Below, piece after piece: positions 1 through 6,469 of a DNA stretch of 12,536 bases. Numbering within the stretch: the first letter of the stretch is position 1; each line of letters begins with the position of its first letter. The notes below the pieces were generated by a model. That model was not told where the DNA came from and made no database searches. It worked only from the letters and a program-made list of their open reading frames with translations. The stretch covers positions 591-13,126 of the forward strand of contig VAYJ01000145.1 of NCBI GenBank assembly GCA_005888465.1, in the 5' to 3' direction. Made by a program: the position numbers and the translations under genes. Source of the DNA: Actinomycetota bacterium. Lineage in GTDB: Bacteria; Actinomycetota; UBA4738.

Positions 1-198
1 GCAGGGCCGTGCGGTGCCTATTTCGTGGAGCGCCAGGTCCTCCCGGCCGGGCGTGTCACGATCCGGCAGGGGATCGAGATGGGCCGGCCGAGCACGTTGC
101 TCGTGGACGTCGAACGAGCACCGAACGGCGTGTGGGAGATCCACGTCGGCGGCGGCGTCGCGACCGTGGGATCGGGGGAGTTCGACCTACCGCTGTAG
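1..198 (+). CDS. PhzF family isomerase/epimerase-like protein, C-terminal end (partial)
   Basis: This frame is open from base 1 to the TAG at 196-198 and has no start inside the window, so it is the last 65 codons of a gene that begins upstream. It reads AGPCGAYFVERQVLPAG near the start, then RQGIEMGRPSTLLVDVE, and ends with VGGGVATVGSGEFDLPL. The Q-G-x-E-M-G-R-P-S segment followed by a V-G-G strand and a G-x-G-E-F/L end is the usual C-terminus of PhzF-like proteins, which have a diaminopimelate-epimerase fold and whose members isomerise small metabolites. The substrate cannot be told from this end. The stop overlaps the convergent LigD-polymerase stop (187-189) by 12 bp. Recognition is from family memory of a short stretch. 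Confidence 0.72.
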   Translation, partial: AGPCGAYFVERQVLPAGRVTIRQGIEMGRPSTLLVDVERAPNGVWEIHVGGGVATVGSGEFDLPL

Positions 199-407
199 GG
201 ATCGAAGCGCCCGGGTGAGCGACTGCGGCTCGGGCATGAGCGTCGCCCAGACGTTGCCCTTGCGCTCCAGGATCTTCGGCACGTTCGTGATCGTGAAGTT
301 ATGTGGGTGGATGCGACGAAGGTCCGTCCAGGACACCGGGAACGAAACGGGCGCGCCGGGGCGCGCGCGCGGCGAATACGGCGCGACCACGTGGGCGCCG
401 GGAGCGT
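187..407 (-). pseudogene. LigD-type DNA polymerase domain protein, C-terminal fragment of the disrupted gene
   Basis: Read on the minus strand, this fragment gives A-P-G-A-H, then VVAPYSPRARPGAPVSFPVS, then W-T-D-L, and ends TRALRSLQR with TAG at 187-189. The V-A-P-Y-S-x-R-A-R-P-G-A-P-V motif is characteristic of the C-terminal part of LigD polymerase (PrimPol-type) domains. It has no start of its own: upstream it is fused at 407/408 to a reversed piece of tRNA-Pro. It is in a different frame from the N-terminal part at 913-1538. I infer the two were one continuous gene, and that about 9-10 codons normally lying between them (G-R-V-F-V-D-x-x-R-N in relatives) are missing. The fragment should not be expressed as a functional protein. 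Confidence 0.8.
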
Positions 408-463
408 AACCCGGGACCTCCTGCTCCCAAAGCAGGCGCGCTGCCAAGCTGCGCTACGCCCCG
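408..463 (-). pseudogene. Truncated tRNA-Pro(TGG) copy
   Basis: The first 56 nt of the intact tRNA-Pro at 1573-1646 are copied here in reverse orientation, including the D arm, the anticodon arm with TGG, and the 5' half of the T arm. After position 408 the sequence passes into the polymerase gene. By chance or microhomology this continues as ACGCTCCCGGCGCCCAC, so a T stem (CCGGG/CCCGG) with a 7-nt loop can still form. The T loop becomes TTACGCT instead of TTCAAAT, and the first two acceptor pairs are lost. The loss of the TTC/A-rich T loop makes a working tRNA unlikely. Its own upstream TAGAAT box is duplicated at 473-478 on this strand. Confidence 0.85.
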
Positions 464-497
464 CGGATGGTGATTCTAGCTTCGGTATAACTGCACG

Positions 498-912
498 ATG
501 CCCCAAGGGATCGAGCGCTCGAACCTGGACAAGGTCTTCTGGCCCGAGTCCGGCCTTCGGAAGCGCGACCTCCTCGCCTACTTCGAGGACGTGGGTCCGT
601 TCCTCGTCCCGGCCATCAGGAACCGGCCGCTCACGGTCAAGCGCTACCCGGACGGCATCGAGGGCTTCGCGTTCTATCAGAAGGACACGCCGAAGTACGC
701 GCCGGACTGGGTGCGCACCGCCACGTATCACGCGGAGTCGGCGAAACGCGACGTTCGCTACACACTCTGCAACTCGTCCAAGACGCTGCTTTGGCTCGGG
801 AACCAGGCGACGATCGAGCTGCATCCGTGGCTCTCGCGCGTCGATCGCATCTGGCTCCCCGACCATCTGGTGTTCGACCTCGACCCACCGGAGGACGGGT
901 TCGCGATGGCCG
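498..912 (+). pseudogene. Duplicated, truncated 5' part of the LigD-type polymerase gene (inverted copy)
   Basis: This encodes the first 138 residues of the polymerase (from MPQGIERSNLDKVFW through DLDPPEDGFAMA) and is identical to the start of the minus-strand gene at 1538. Its TATAAC box (486-491) and start context are duplicated too, so it could be transcribed. After 912 the frame runs on through antisense sequence to a stop near 1883, which gives a 461-codon chimera with no meaning as a protein beyond residue 138. It holds the first two metal-binding aspartates (D-L-D, residues 127-129) but lacks the K-T-S-G-x-K-G-x-H motif and the third aspartate. Confidence 0.88.
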
Positions 913-1538
913 CGATCGGCCTTCTTGAACTCCGTGGTCGCGAGGTCCGGGACGCGCTCGCGCACGCGTTCGCCGAGGGTGAAGGCGACCTGTCGCACCT
1001 TGTCGTAGCCCTGACGCCGTTGCAGCGGCACATACAGGTGCACCCCCTTCGCGCCGGAGGTCTTGACCCCGGCAGTGAGGTCGAGCTCGGCGAGCGCCTC
1101 GCGCACGGCGAACGCGACCTCGACGGCCATCGCGAACCCGTCCTCCGGTGGGTCGAGGTCGAACACCAGATGGTCGGGGAGCCAGATGCGATCGACGCGC
1201 GAGAGCCACGGATGCAGCTCGATCGTCGCCTGGTTCCCGAGCCAAAGCAGCGTCTTGGACGAGTTGCAGAGTGTGTAGCGAACGTCGCGTTTCGCCGACT
1301 CCGCGTGATACGTGGCGGTGCGCACCCAGTCCGGCGCGTACTTCGGCGTGTCCTTCTGATAGAACGCGAAGCCCTCGATGCCGTCCGGGTAGCGCTTGAC
1401 CGTGAGCGGCCGGTTCCTGATGGCCGGGACGAGGAACGGACCCACGTCCTCGAAGTAGGCGAGGAGGTCGCGCTTCCGAAGGCCGGACTCGGGCCAGAAG
1501 ACCTTGTCCAGGTTCGAGCGCTCGATCCCTTGGGGCAT
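913..1538 (-). pseudogene. LigD-type DNA polymerase (PrimPol) protein, N-terminal part of the disrupted gene
   Basis: This begins at ATG 1538 and reads about 210 residues to T-T-E-F-K-K-A-D-R-G before the inverted copy interrupts it. It matches the polymerase/primase domain of bacterial LigD and its stand-alone relatives, which add ribo- or deoxyribonucleotides during non-homologous end joining. Visible motifs are N-x-x-K-x-x-x-P early, DLDP at 127-130 (metal-binding Asp127 and Asp129), and KTSGAKGVHLYVPL at 159-172 (Ser161, Lys164, His167). The third catalytic aspartate normally follows K-A-D-R-G in V-F-V-D, which is exactly the segment lost. With its C-terminal fragment (187-407) the ancestral protein would be about 290 residues, right for the stand-alone family. 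It is divergent from tRNA-Pro. The gene is almost certainly inactive as written. Confidence 0.85.
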
Positions 1539-1544
1539 CGTGCA

Positions 1545-1550
1545 GTTATA
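1545..1550 (-). promoter_or_regulatory. Candidate -10 box (TATAAC) of the polymerase gene
   Basis: On the minus strand TATAAC is followed by six bases (TGCACG) and then the ATG at 1538. That spacing puts the predicted transcription start at or next to the start codon, and no Shine-Dalgarno sequence is present. I see no convincing -35 box. A leaderless transcript is inferred. Confidence 0.45.
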
Positions 1551-1557
1551 CCGAAGC

Positions 1558-1563
1558 TAGAAT
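1558..1563 (+). promoter_or_regulatory. Candidate -10 box (TAGAAT) of tRNA-Pro
   Basis: TAGAAT lies nine bases upstream of the mature tRNA 5' end at 1573, the right distance for a start a few bases ahead of the tRNA. No clear -35 hexamer is visible. Confidence 0.4.
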
Positions 1564-1572
1564 CACCATCCG

Positions 1573-1646
1573 CGGGGCGTAGCGCAGCTTGGCAGCGCGC
1601 CTGCTTTGGGAGCAGGAGGTCCCGGGTTCAAATCCCGGCGCCCCGA
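1573..1646 (+). tRNA. tRNA-Pro (anticodon TGG)
   Basis: A full cloverleaf of 74 nt can be drawn. The acceptor stem CGGGGCG pairs with CGCCCCG, and the discriminator base is A1646. The D stem GCGC/GCGC encloses AGCTTGGCA. The anticodon stem CCTGC/GCAGG has loop TTTGGGA, giving TGG at positions 34-36. The T stem CCGGG/CCCGG has loop TTCAAAT. CCA is not encoded (CGGA follows). It is divergent from the polymerase gene, with only 34 bp between them. A broken copy lies in the left arm of the inverted duplication. Confidence 0.96.
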
Positions 1647-1669
1647 CGGAGTGCTTGCTGTGGCGCTCG

Positions 1670-1846
1670 TCAGGCCGAGGGGACGGGGGCCCGGTGCTTG
1701 ACGATCGGCTCGAACGAGAGGATCTTCAGGCTCTCGAGCGCGACTCCGCACTGCTCGCACTCGGCCTCGGAGGACGGGTGGCCGCAGTACACACAGCCGG
1801 TCTTCTCGGCCAGGACTACGTCGGGTTCGCGCTGCTTGCGTCCCAT
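1670..1846 (-). CDS. Small zinc-ribbon protein, 58 residues
   Basis: A short minus-strand frame runs from ATG 1846 to TGA at 1672-1670. It encodes a basic start (MGRKQREPDV), then C-V-Y-C (Cys18, Cys21), a 9-residue spacer, and C-E-Q-C (Cys30, Cys33), then SLKILSFEPIV and a short tail. Two CxxC knuckles at this spacing make a classic zinc ribbon. I do not recognise a named family, and its role (nucleic-acid or protein binding) is open. It lies 81 bp downstream of the DUF2087 regulator on the same strand. There is no Shine-Dalgarno sequence. A weak GATAGT eight bases before the ATG could be a leaderless -10 box. Cys codons are rare in a random GC-rich frame, which supports it as real. Confidence 0.68.
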   Translation of the reverse strand: MGRKQREPDVVLAEKTGCVYCGHPSSEAECEQCGVALESLKILSFEPIVKHRAPVPSA

Positions 1847-1927
1847 GCAACACGACTATCGGCATGGGCCGGTCGGGGCTTGACCTGTCGGCCGTGCGAC
1901 CTAGTTTGGGGAGCCGATGGGCGGAGG

Positions 1928-2442
1928 TCAGACGTCGGCCGGGCCTCCGGAGCGCCAGTACGAACCGGCCCGGCGCGAGAGCAGGCCTTCGTCGACAAGG
2001 GCCCGTCTGAGCGACGCGTAATCGGCGTGATAGCGCTTGAGCTGGGTGTTCACGTCGGCCTCGCGGTAGTGAACGCCGGGCTCGAACTCGAGCGCGAGCC
2101 GGGTGAGCACGATCAGGCGCTTCGCATGCTTTGCGGGGAGCTCCCGTAGACCGCGCCGAGCGCCATCCCAGGGTCCCGCGACGGCCCGACGCGGAGGGCG
2201 GCCTGGCGGAGTGTCTCCGGCCGCAGGTGGTACGTGCGGCGGTCTGCGTCGATCGCGACCACGCCGACGGCCGCCAGCTTGGCCGCGTGCCGCCGGGCGG
2301 CGGCCGCCGTGAGGCCGAGCGCACCGGCCAGGTCCTGGGCAGTCCGTGGCCCCTTCGCGAGCGCGCCGGCGATCGCCAGCCGGTCGGGGTCGGCCAGCGC
2401 GCGCAGGAGCTCCTCGGGGCTCGCGTCGGGCTCGTTCGTCAT
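1928..2442 (-). pseudogene. ArsR-like winged-helix and DUF2087 transcriptional regulator, frameshifted
   Basis: From ATG 2442 the frame gives MTNEPDASPEELLRALADP and then a winged-helix domain (about residues 10-60, with D-P-D-R-L-A-I and T-A-Q-D-L-A-G-A-L-G-L-T), as in ArsR-type DNA-binding domains. It stays open to a stop at 2113, but relatives continue with a DUF2087 domain. That domain appears in the next frame (stop 1928), with FEPGVHYREADVNTQLKRYH followed by D-Y-A-S-L-R-R-A-L-V-D-E-G-L-L. Adding one G to the GGG run read at 2145-2143 joins the two as Y-G-E-L-P-A-K-H-A-K-R-L and yields 171 residues. The one-base loss is either a real mutation or a homopolymer sequencing error. The gene is divergent from tig, with 40 bp between starts. 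The ligand and target genes are unknown. Confidence 0.82.
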
Positions 2443-2453
2443 GCGACGGCCCG

Positions 2454-2459
2454 AGTCTA
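2454..2459 (-). promoter_or_regulatory. Candidate -10 box (TAGACT) of the DUF2087 regulator
   Basis: TAGACT on the minus strand ends 11 bases before ATG 2442. The same hexamer occurs 10 bases before valS. There is no ribosome binding site between, so a leaderless or very short leader is inferred. Confidence 0.4.
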
Positions 2460-2467
2460 CTTTCGAG

Positions 2468-2473
2468 TACCCT
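2468..2473 (+). promoter_or_regulatory. Candidate -10 box (TACCCT) of tig
   Basis: TACCCT ends nine bases before ATG 2483, with CGGTCACGG between and no Shine-Dalgarno motif. The identical hexamer at the identical distance precedes the glycosylase gene (6406-6401, minus strand). Confidence 0.4.
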
Positions 2474-2482
2474 CGGTCACGG

Positions 2483-3832
2483 ATGCAGACCACCGTCGAG
2501 GAGACCGACAAGCACGTCGTGCGCCTGTCCGTGGAGATCGAGCCGGACGAGGTCGCGAAGGACCTCGACCGCGCGTACCGCAAGGTGGCGGGCGAGGTGA
2601 AGATCCCCGGCTTCCGCAAAGGCAAGGTGCCGAAGCAGGTGATCGACGCGCGCGTCGGGCGCGAGCACGTGCTGGAGGAGTTCGTCAAGGACTCCGTGCC
2701 CGAGTACTACGTGCGTGCCGTACGCGAGCACGACCTCGCGCCGATCGCGGAGCCCGAGATCGACCTCGATCAGTTGGAGGTGGGCAAGGCGCTCCGGTTC
2801 ACGGCCACGGTGGAGGTGCGGCCACGGCTGACGCTCGACCCCGAGCAGTACCGCGACGTCCATGTCGACGCACCGCCGGTCGAGCCGACCGAGGTCGAGA
2901 TCGACTCGTTCCTGGAGCGCCTGCGCGAGCGCTTCGCCGAGCTGGAGGTGGTCGAGCGGCCCGCCCACCGCGGCGACTACGTGCTGGCCGACGTTCGCGC
3001 CCACGTCCACGACAAGGAGATCCCCGAGGCCACGCGCCTAGGCTTCCTGTCCGAGGTCGGCTCCGAGGAGCTGGTCCCGGAGCTCGACCGCGAGCTCGAA
3101 AACAAGCGCAAGGGCGAGATCCTGAAGTTCAACGCGGTCCTCCCCGAACGGTTCGGCGACCTCGCCGGCACGGAGGTCGCCTTCCAGGTGCTCCTGAAGG
3201 AAGTGAAGGCGAAGAAGCTCCCCGGGCTCGACGACGAGTTCGCAGCGACGGCGTCGGAGTTCGAGACGATCGAGGCGCTTCGGCAAGACGTCCGGACGAA
3301 GCTCCGCGAGGTCAAGGCCGTCGAGGCGACGCGCGAGATTCGCAACCGGGTGCTCGCGCGCGTCGTGGACTCGGTCCAGGTGGAGCTCCCCGAGCGGCTG
3401 GTGGACGAGGAGACCGAACATCGGGTGGCGCACGCGAACGACCGCGCGCGGCGAGCGGGCATCACGCTCGAGGCAGCGCTCGCCTCGCAGGGCTGGGACG
3501 AGCTGCGCTTTCGCTCCGACGCCCGGACCCACGCGACGCGGGCGCTCGTGTCGGACCTCGTTCTTGAGGCCATCGCACGGCAGGAGGACCTGAAGGTGAC
3601 GGCCGAGGACCTGGACGCCGAGATCCGCTCGCTCGCCGAGGCCTCGGGCCGCGACCCGAAGGAGGTTCGCCGGATCCTCGATCGATCCGGGGAGGTCCGG
3701 TCACTGGCCGGTGATATCATCCGAACGAAGGCGCTTGACTACCTCGTCGAGTCGGCCGATGTAGGCACCGAGGACGTTCCGGGCGAGCCCCGGACGGATC
3801 CCTCCCCGAGCCAAGAGGATGGCGATGACTGA
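2483..3832 (+). CDS. tig: Trigger factor, ribosome-associated chaperone and prolyl isomerase
   Basis: This 449-residue protein has the usual trigger-factor length and layout. The N-terminal ribosome-binding domain carries the signature GFRKGKVP at 43-50. The FKBP-type peptidyl-prolyl isomerase domain lies around residues 150-240 (starting R-G-D-Y-V-L-A-D-V). The helical C-terminal chaperone domain follows, and then an acidic, disordered tail ending QEDGDD. Trigger factor binds at the ribosomal exit tunnel next to L23 and shields nascent chains. The start was set at ATG 2483 because MQTTVEETDKHVVRLSVEIE aligns with family N-termini; the frame is open further upstream but that part does not look like trigger factor. 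Its 3' end overlaps clpP, and the tig-clpP-clpX order is the common bacterial one. Confidence 0.96.
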   Translation: MQTTVEETDKHVVRLSVEIEPDEVAKDLDRAYRKVAGEVKIPGFRKGKVPKQVIDARVGREHVLEEFVKDSVPEYYVRAVREHDLAPIAEPEIDLDQLEVGKALRFTATVEVRPRLTLDPEQYRDVHVDAPPVEPTEVEIDSFLERLRERFAELEVVERPAHRGDYVLADVRAHVHDKEIPEATRLGFLSEVGSEELVPELDRELENKRKGEILKFNAVLPERFGDLAGTEVAFQVLLKEVKAKKLPGLDDEFAATASEFETIEALRQDVRTKLREVKAVEATREIRNRVLARVVDSVQVELPERLVDEETEHRVAHANDRARRAGITLEAALASQGWDELRFRSDARTHATRALVSDLVLEAIARQEDLKVTAEDLDAEIRSLAEASGRDPKEVRRILDRSGEVRSLAGDIIRTKALDYLVESADVGTEDVPGEPRTDPSPSQEDGDD

Positions 3833-4463
3833 CATGCAGAACTATCTGGTTCCCGTGGTGGTCGAGCAGACGAACCGTGGCGAGCGTTCCTTCGACATCT
3901 ACTCGCGCCTGCTCAAGGACCGCATCGTGTTCCTGGGCACGCCGATCGACGACGCGGTCGCGAACCTCGTGATGGCCCAGCTCCTGCACCTGGAGAGCGA
4001 GGACCCCGAGAAGGACATCAGCCTGTACATCAACTCGCCCGGGGGCGACGTCGCATCCGGGTTCGCCATCTACGACACGATGCAGTTCATCAAGCCGGAC
4101 GTCGCCACCACCTGCATGGGCCAGGCCGCCTCATTCGCCGCGGTCCTGCTCCTCGCCGGCGCCGGCGGTAAGCGGTACGCGCTTCCGCACTCCCGCGTCC
4201 TGCTCCACCAGCCCCACGGTGGCGCCCAGGGCCAGGCCGTCGACATCGAGATCCAGGCGAAGGAGTTCACCCGCTACCGCCAGCTGCTCGACCAGATCAT
4301 CTCCGAGCACACCGGCCAGACGGTCGAGAAAGTCCATTCGGACACCGACCGGGACTTCATCCTCACGCCGGACGCGGCCAAGGACTACGGGATCATCGAC
4401 GAGGTGATCACCAGCCGCAGAGTTCAGGCCGAACTTGCGTCGCTCGCGGCCAAGGCGTCATAG
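3825..4463 (+). CDS. clpP: ATP-dependent Clp protease proteolytic subunit ClpP
   Basis: Serine peptidase that forms the double-heptamer chamber fed by ClpX or ClpC. From this start (212 residues) the catalytic triad is Ser103 in GQAASFAAVLLLAG, His128 in LPHSRVLLHQPHGG, and Asp177 in S-D-T-D-R-D-F; the Ser-His-Asp spacing matches E. coli ClpP. SLYINSPGGDV is the oxyanion-hole strand. Three ATGs are possible (3819, 3825, 3834). I chose 3825 because AGAGG at 3814-3818 sits six bases upstream and the ATG overlaps the tig stop, which suggests translational coupling; 3819 would add two residues. Only one clpP is present before clpX, whereas many Actinomycetota carry a clpP1-clpP2 pair here. A second copy may lie elsewhere. 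Confidence 0.95.
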   Translation: MTDMQNYLVPVVVEQTNRGERSFDIYSRLLKDRIVFLGTPIDDAVANLVMAQLLHLESEDPEKDISLYINSPGGDVASGFAIYDTMQFIKPDVATTCMGQAASFAAVLLLAGAGGKRYALPHSRVLLHQPHGGAQGQAVDIEIQAKEFTRYRQLLDQIISEHTGQTVEKVHSDTDRDFILTPDAAKDYGIIDEVITSRRVQAELASLAAKAS

Positions 4464-4466
4464 ACT
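4461..4466 (+). promoter_or_regulatory. Possible internal -10 box (TAGACT) ahead of clpX
   Basis: This TAGACT includes the clpP stop codon and lies 48 bases before the clpX ATG. It matches the hexamer proposed upstream of valS and the DUF2087 gene, but there is no -35 box and it may be coincidence. Confidence 0.22.
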
Positions 4467-4514
4467 TACGCGGTCGCGAGGGGGACCCCGCGGGAGCCGA
4501 AGGAGCAGGGGAGC

Positions 4515-5782
<1,268 letters not shown>

Positions 5783-5786
<4 letters not shown>

Positions 5787-6391
5787 GGGATGTACGCCCG
5801 CCAGCAGTACCAGGCGGCGATCGTTCGGTAGGGCCGAAACCGTTCCCCCAGCGCCATCAGCTCTTTCGGTTTCGGCAGCGCATCCATCCGGTAGGCGATC
5901 TGGTAGCCCTTGCGGACGCCGAGGTCGTCCACAGGCCACACGTCGAGCCGCGCCAGTTGGAAGATCAGGAACATCTCGGCCGTCCAGCGACCGATGCCGC
6001 GCACCTGGGACAGTCGCTCGACGATCTCGTCGTCCGACAGCCGGCTCAACCGCGCCAACGGGACGGTCCCTTCCACGACCTTGGCGGCGAGGTCCCGGAT
6101 CGACGCTGCCTTCGCGCCCGACATCCCGGCTGACCGGATGCGCGCCTCGGGCATCGCCAGGACGGTGTCCGGCGTGAGGTTCCCATCGAACATCGCGAGG
6201 AATCGGCCGTGGATCGCCGCCGCAGCCGCGCCCGCGAGCTGCTGGTAGGCGATGGCCCGCACCAGCGCCCCGAACGCGTCGGGCTGCCGCCGCGACCGGA
6301 ACGAGGGCGGCCCGATCCGCTCGATCAGTCCCGCCATGACGGGATCCCGCCGGGCGATCTCCGCGGTTGCTTCCTGCAGCTTCGTGGTCAT
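5783..6391 (-). CDS. DNA-3-methyladenine glycosylase II (AlkA-type, HhH-GPD family)
   Basis: This 202-residue base-excision repair enzyme removes alkylated bases such as 3-methyladenine. The helix-hairpin-helix motif is LSQVRGIGRWTAEMFLIF (127-144), and the catalytic aspartate lies in W-P-V-D-D-L-G-V-R (most likely Asp156, the second of the pair). A-I-A-Y-Q-Q-L-A-G near residue 50 is the typical I-x-x-Q-Q-L helix. It lacks the N-terminal AlkA domain and the iron-sulphur cysteines of Nth/MutY, so it belongs with the short AlkA-like glycosylases. It starts at ATG 6391 with no Shine-Dalgarno sequence but with TACCCT nine bases upstream. Its TAG overlaps the clpX TAG in one CTAG. It is divergent from valS. 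Confidence 0.9.
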
Positions 6392-6400
6392 CGATCCGAC

Positions 6401-6406
6401 AGGGTA
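6401..6406 (-). promoter_or_regulatory. Candidate -10 box (TACCCT) of the glycosylase gene
   Basis: TACCCT on the minus strand is followed by nine bases and ATG 6391. This is the same hexamer and spacing as at tig. No ribosome binding site is seen, so a leaderless message is inferred. Confidence 0.4.
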
Positions 6407-6453
6407 GCGGCTGGGTGGCTGACCGAGCTCAGGGCCTCAGTCGGTTCGTCCCC

Positions 6454-6459
6454 TAGACT
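6454..6459 (+). promoter_or_regulatory. Candidate -10 box (TAGACT) of valS
   Basis: TAGACT ends ten bases before ATG 6470, with CGGTGATTCC between. No Shine-Dalgarno motif or T-box-like leader fits in the 78-bp gap between the divergent genes. Confidence 0.42.
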
Positions 6460-6469
6460 CGGTGATTCC

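Larger units (their letters stand above)
408..912. repeat. Left arm of a 505-bp perfect inverted duplication
   Basis: This stretch is the reverse complement of 1124-1628: every matched pair of positions sums to 2036 with no gap. Identity is supported because both the ligD reading frame and its antisense frame translate identically in the two arms. Identity stops at 912/913 on one side and 407/408 on the other. Beyond the outer edge there are four mismatches (404-407) and then a further 11-nt match (393-403), GGGCGCCGGGA, which is shared by the polymerase gene and the tRNA 3' end. This arm looks like the inserted copy because it interrupts the polymerase gene, whereas the right arm lies in a normal gene arrangement. 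Confidence 0.93.
1124..1628. repeat. Right arm of the 505-bp inverted duplication (likely the original copy)
   Basis: This contains the 5' 415 bp of the polymerase gene, the 34-bp divergent promoter region and the first 56 nt of tRNA-Pro, all in a coherent native arrangement. The tRNA continues correctly past 1628 and the gene continues correctly below 1124, so this is the source copy. A 211-bp single-copy loop (913-1123) separates the arms, so the single strand could fold into a very long hairpin. Confidence 0.92.

Noticed and set aside
18..1538. A 506-codon minus-strand open frame and a 461-codon plus-strand frame (498-1883) sharing a long identical tail
   Set aside because: Both read from the polymerase 5' end into the antisense strand of the other arm. 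The shared tail is antisense sequence of the inverted duplication, not a protein.
408..1628. Insertion sequence or transposon with long terminal inverted repeats
   Set aside because: The arms consist of a tRNA fragment and the 5' end of the polymerase gene, the loop is more of the same gene, and no transposase or target-site duplication is seen.
1573..1646. tRNA-Pro as an attachment site for an integrated element
   Set aside because: The partial tRNA copy is the 5' 56 nt in inverted orientation, not a direct 3'-end repeat, and there is no integrase.
2136..2150. Programmed ribosomal frameshift in the DUF2087 regulator
   Set aside because: There is no slippery heptamer or downstream stimulatory structure that I can recognise. 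A lost base in a G run explains it more simply.
2977..3720. Long open frames antisense to tig, clpX, valS and folC
   Set aside because: They are Arg/Ser/Ala/Pro-rich shadow translations of GC-rich coding sequence, with no recognisable domains.
4476..4496. Palindromic GGGGACCCC region upstream of clpX as a terminator or operator
   Set aside because: The hairpin is short, has no T run, and lies in a very GC-rich gap where such palindromes arise by chance.
6392..6469. T-box riboswitch upstream of valS
   Set aside because: The 78-bp divergent gap is too short and also has to hold the glycosylase promoter. No T-box sequence or terminator stem is seen.
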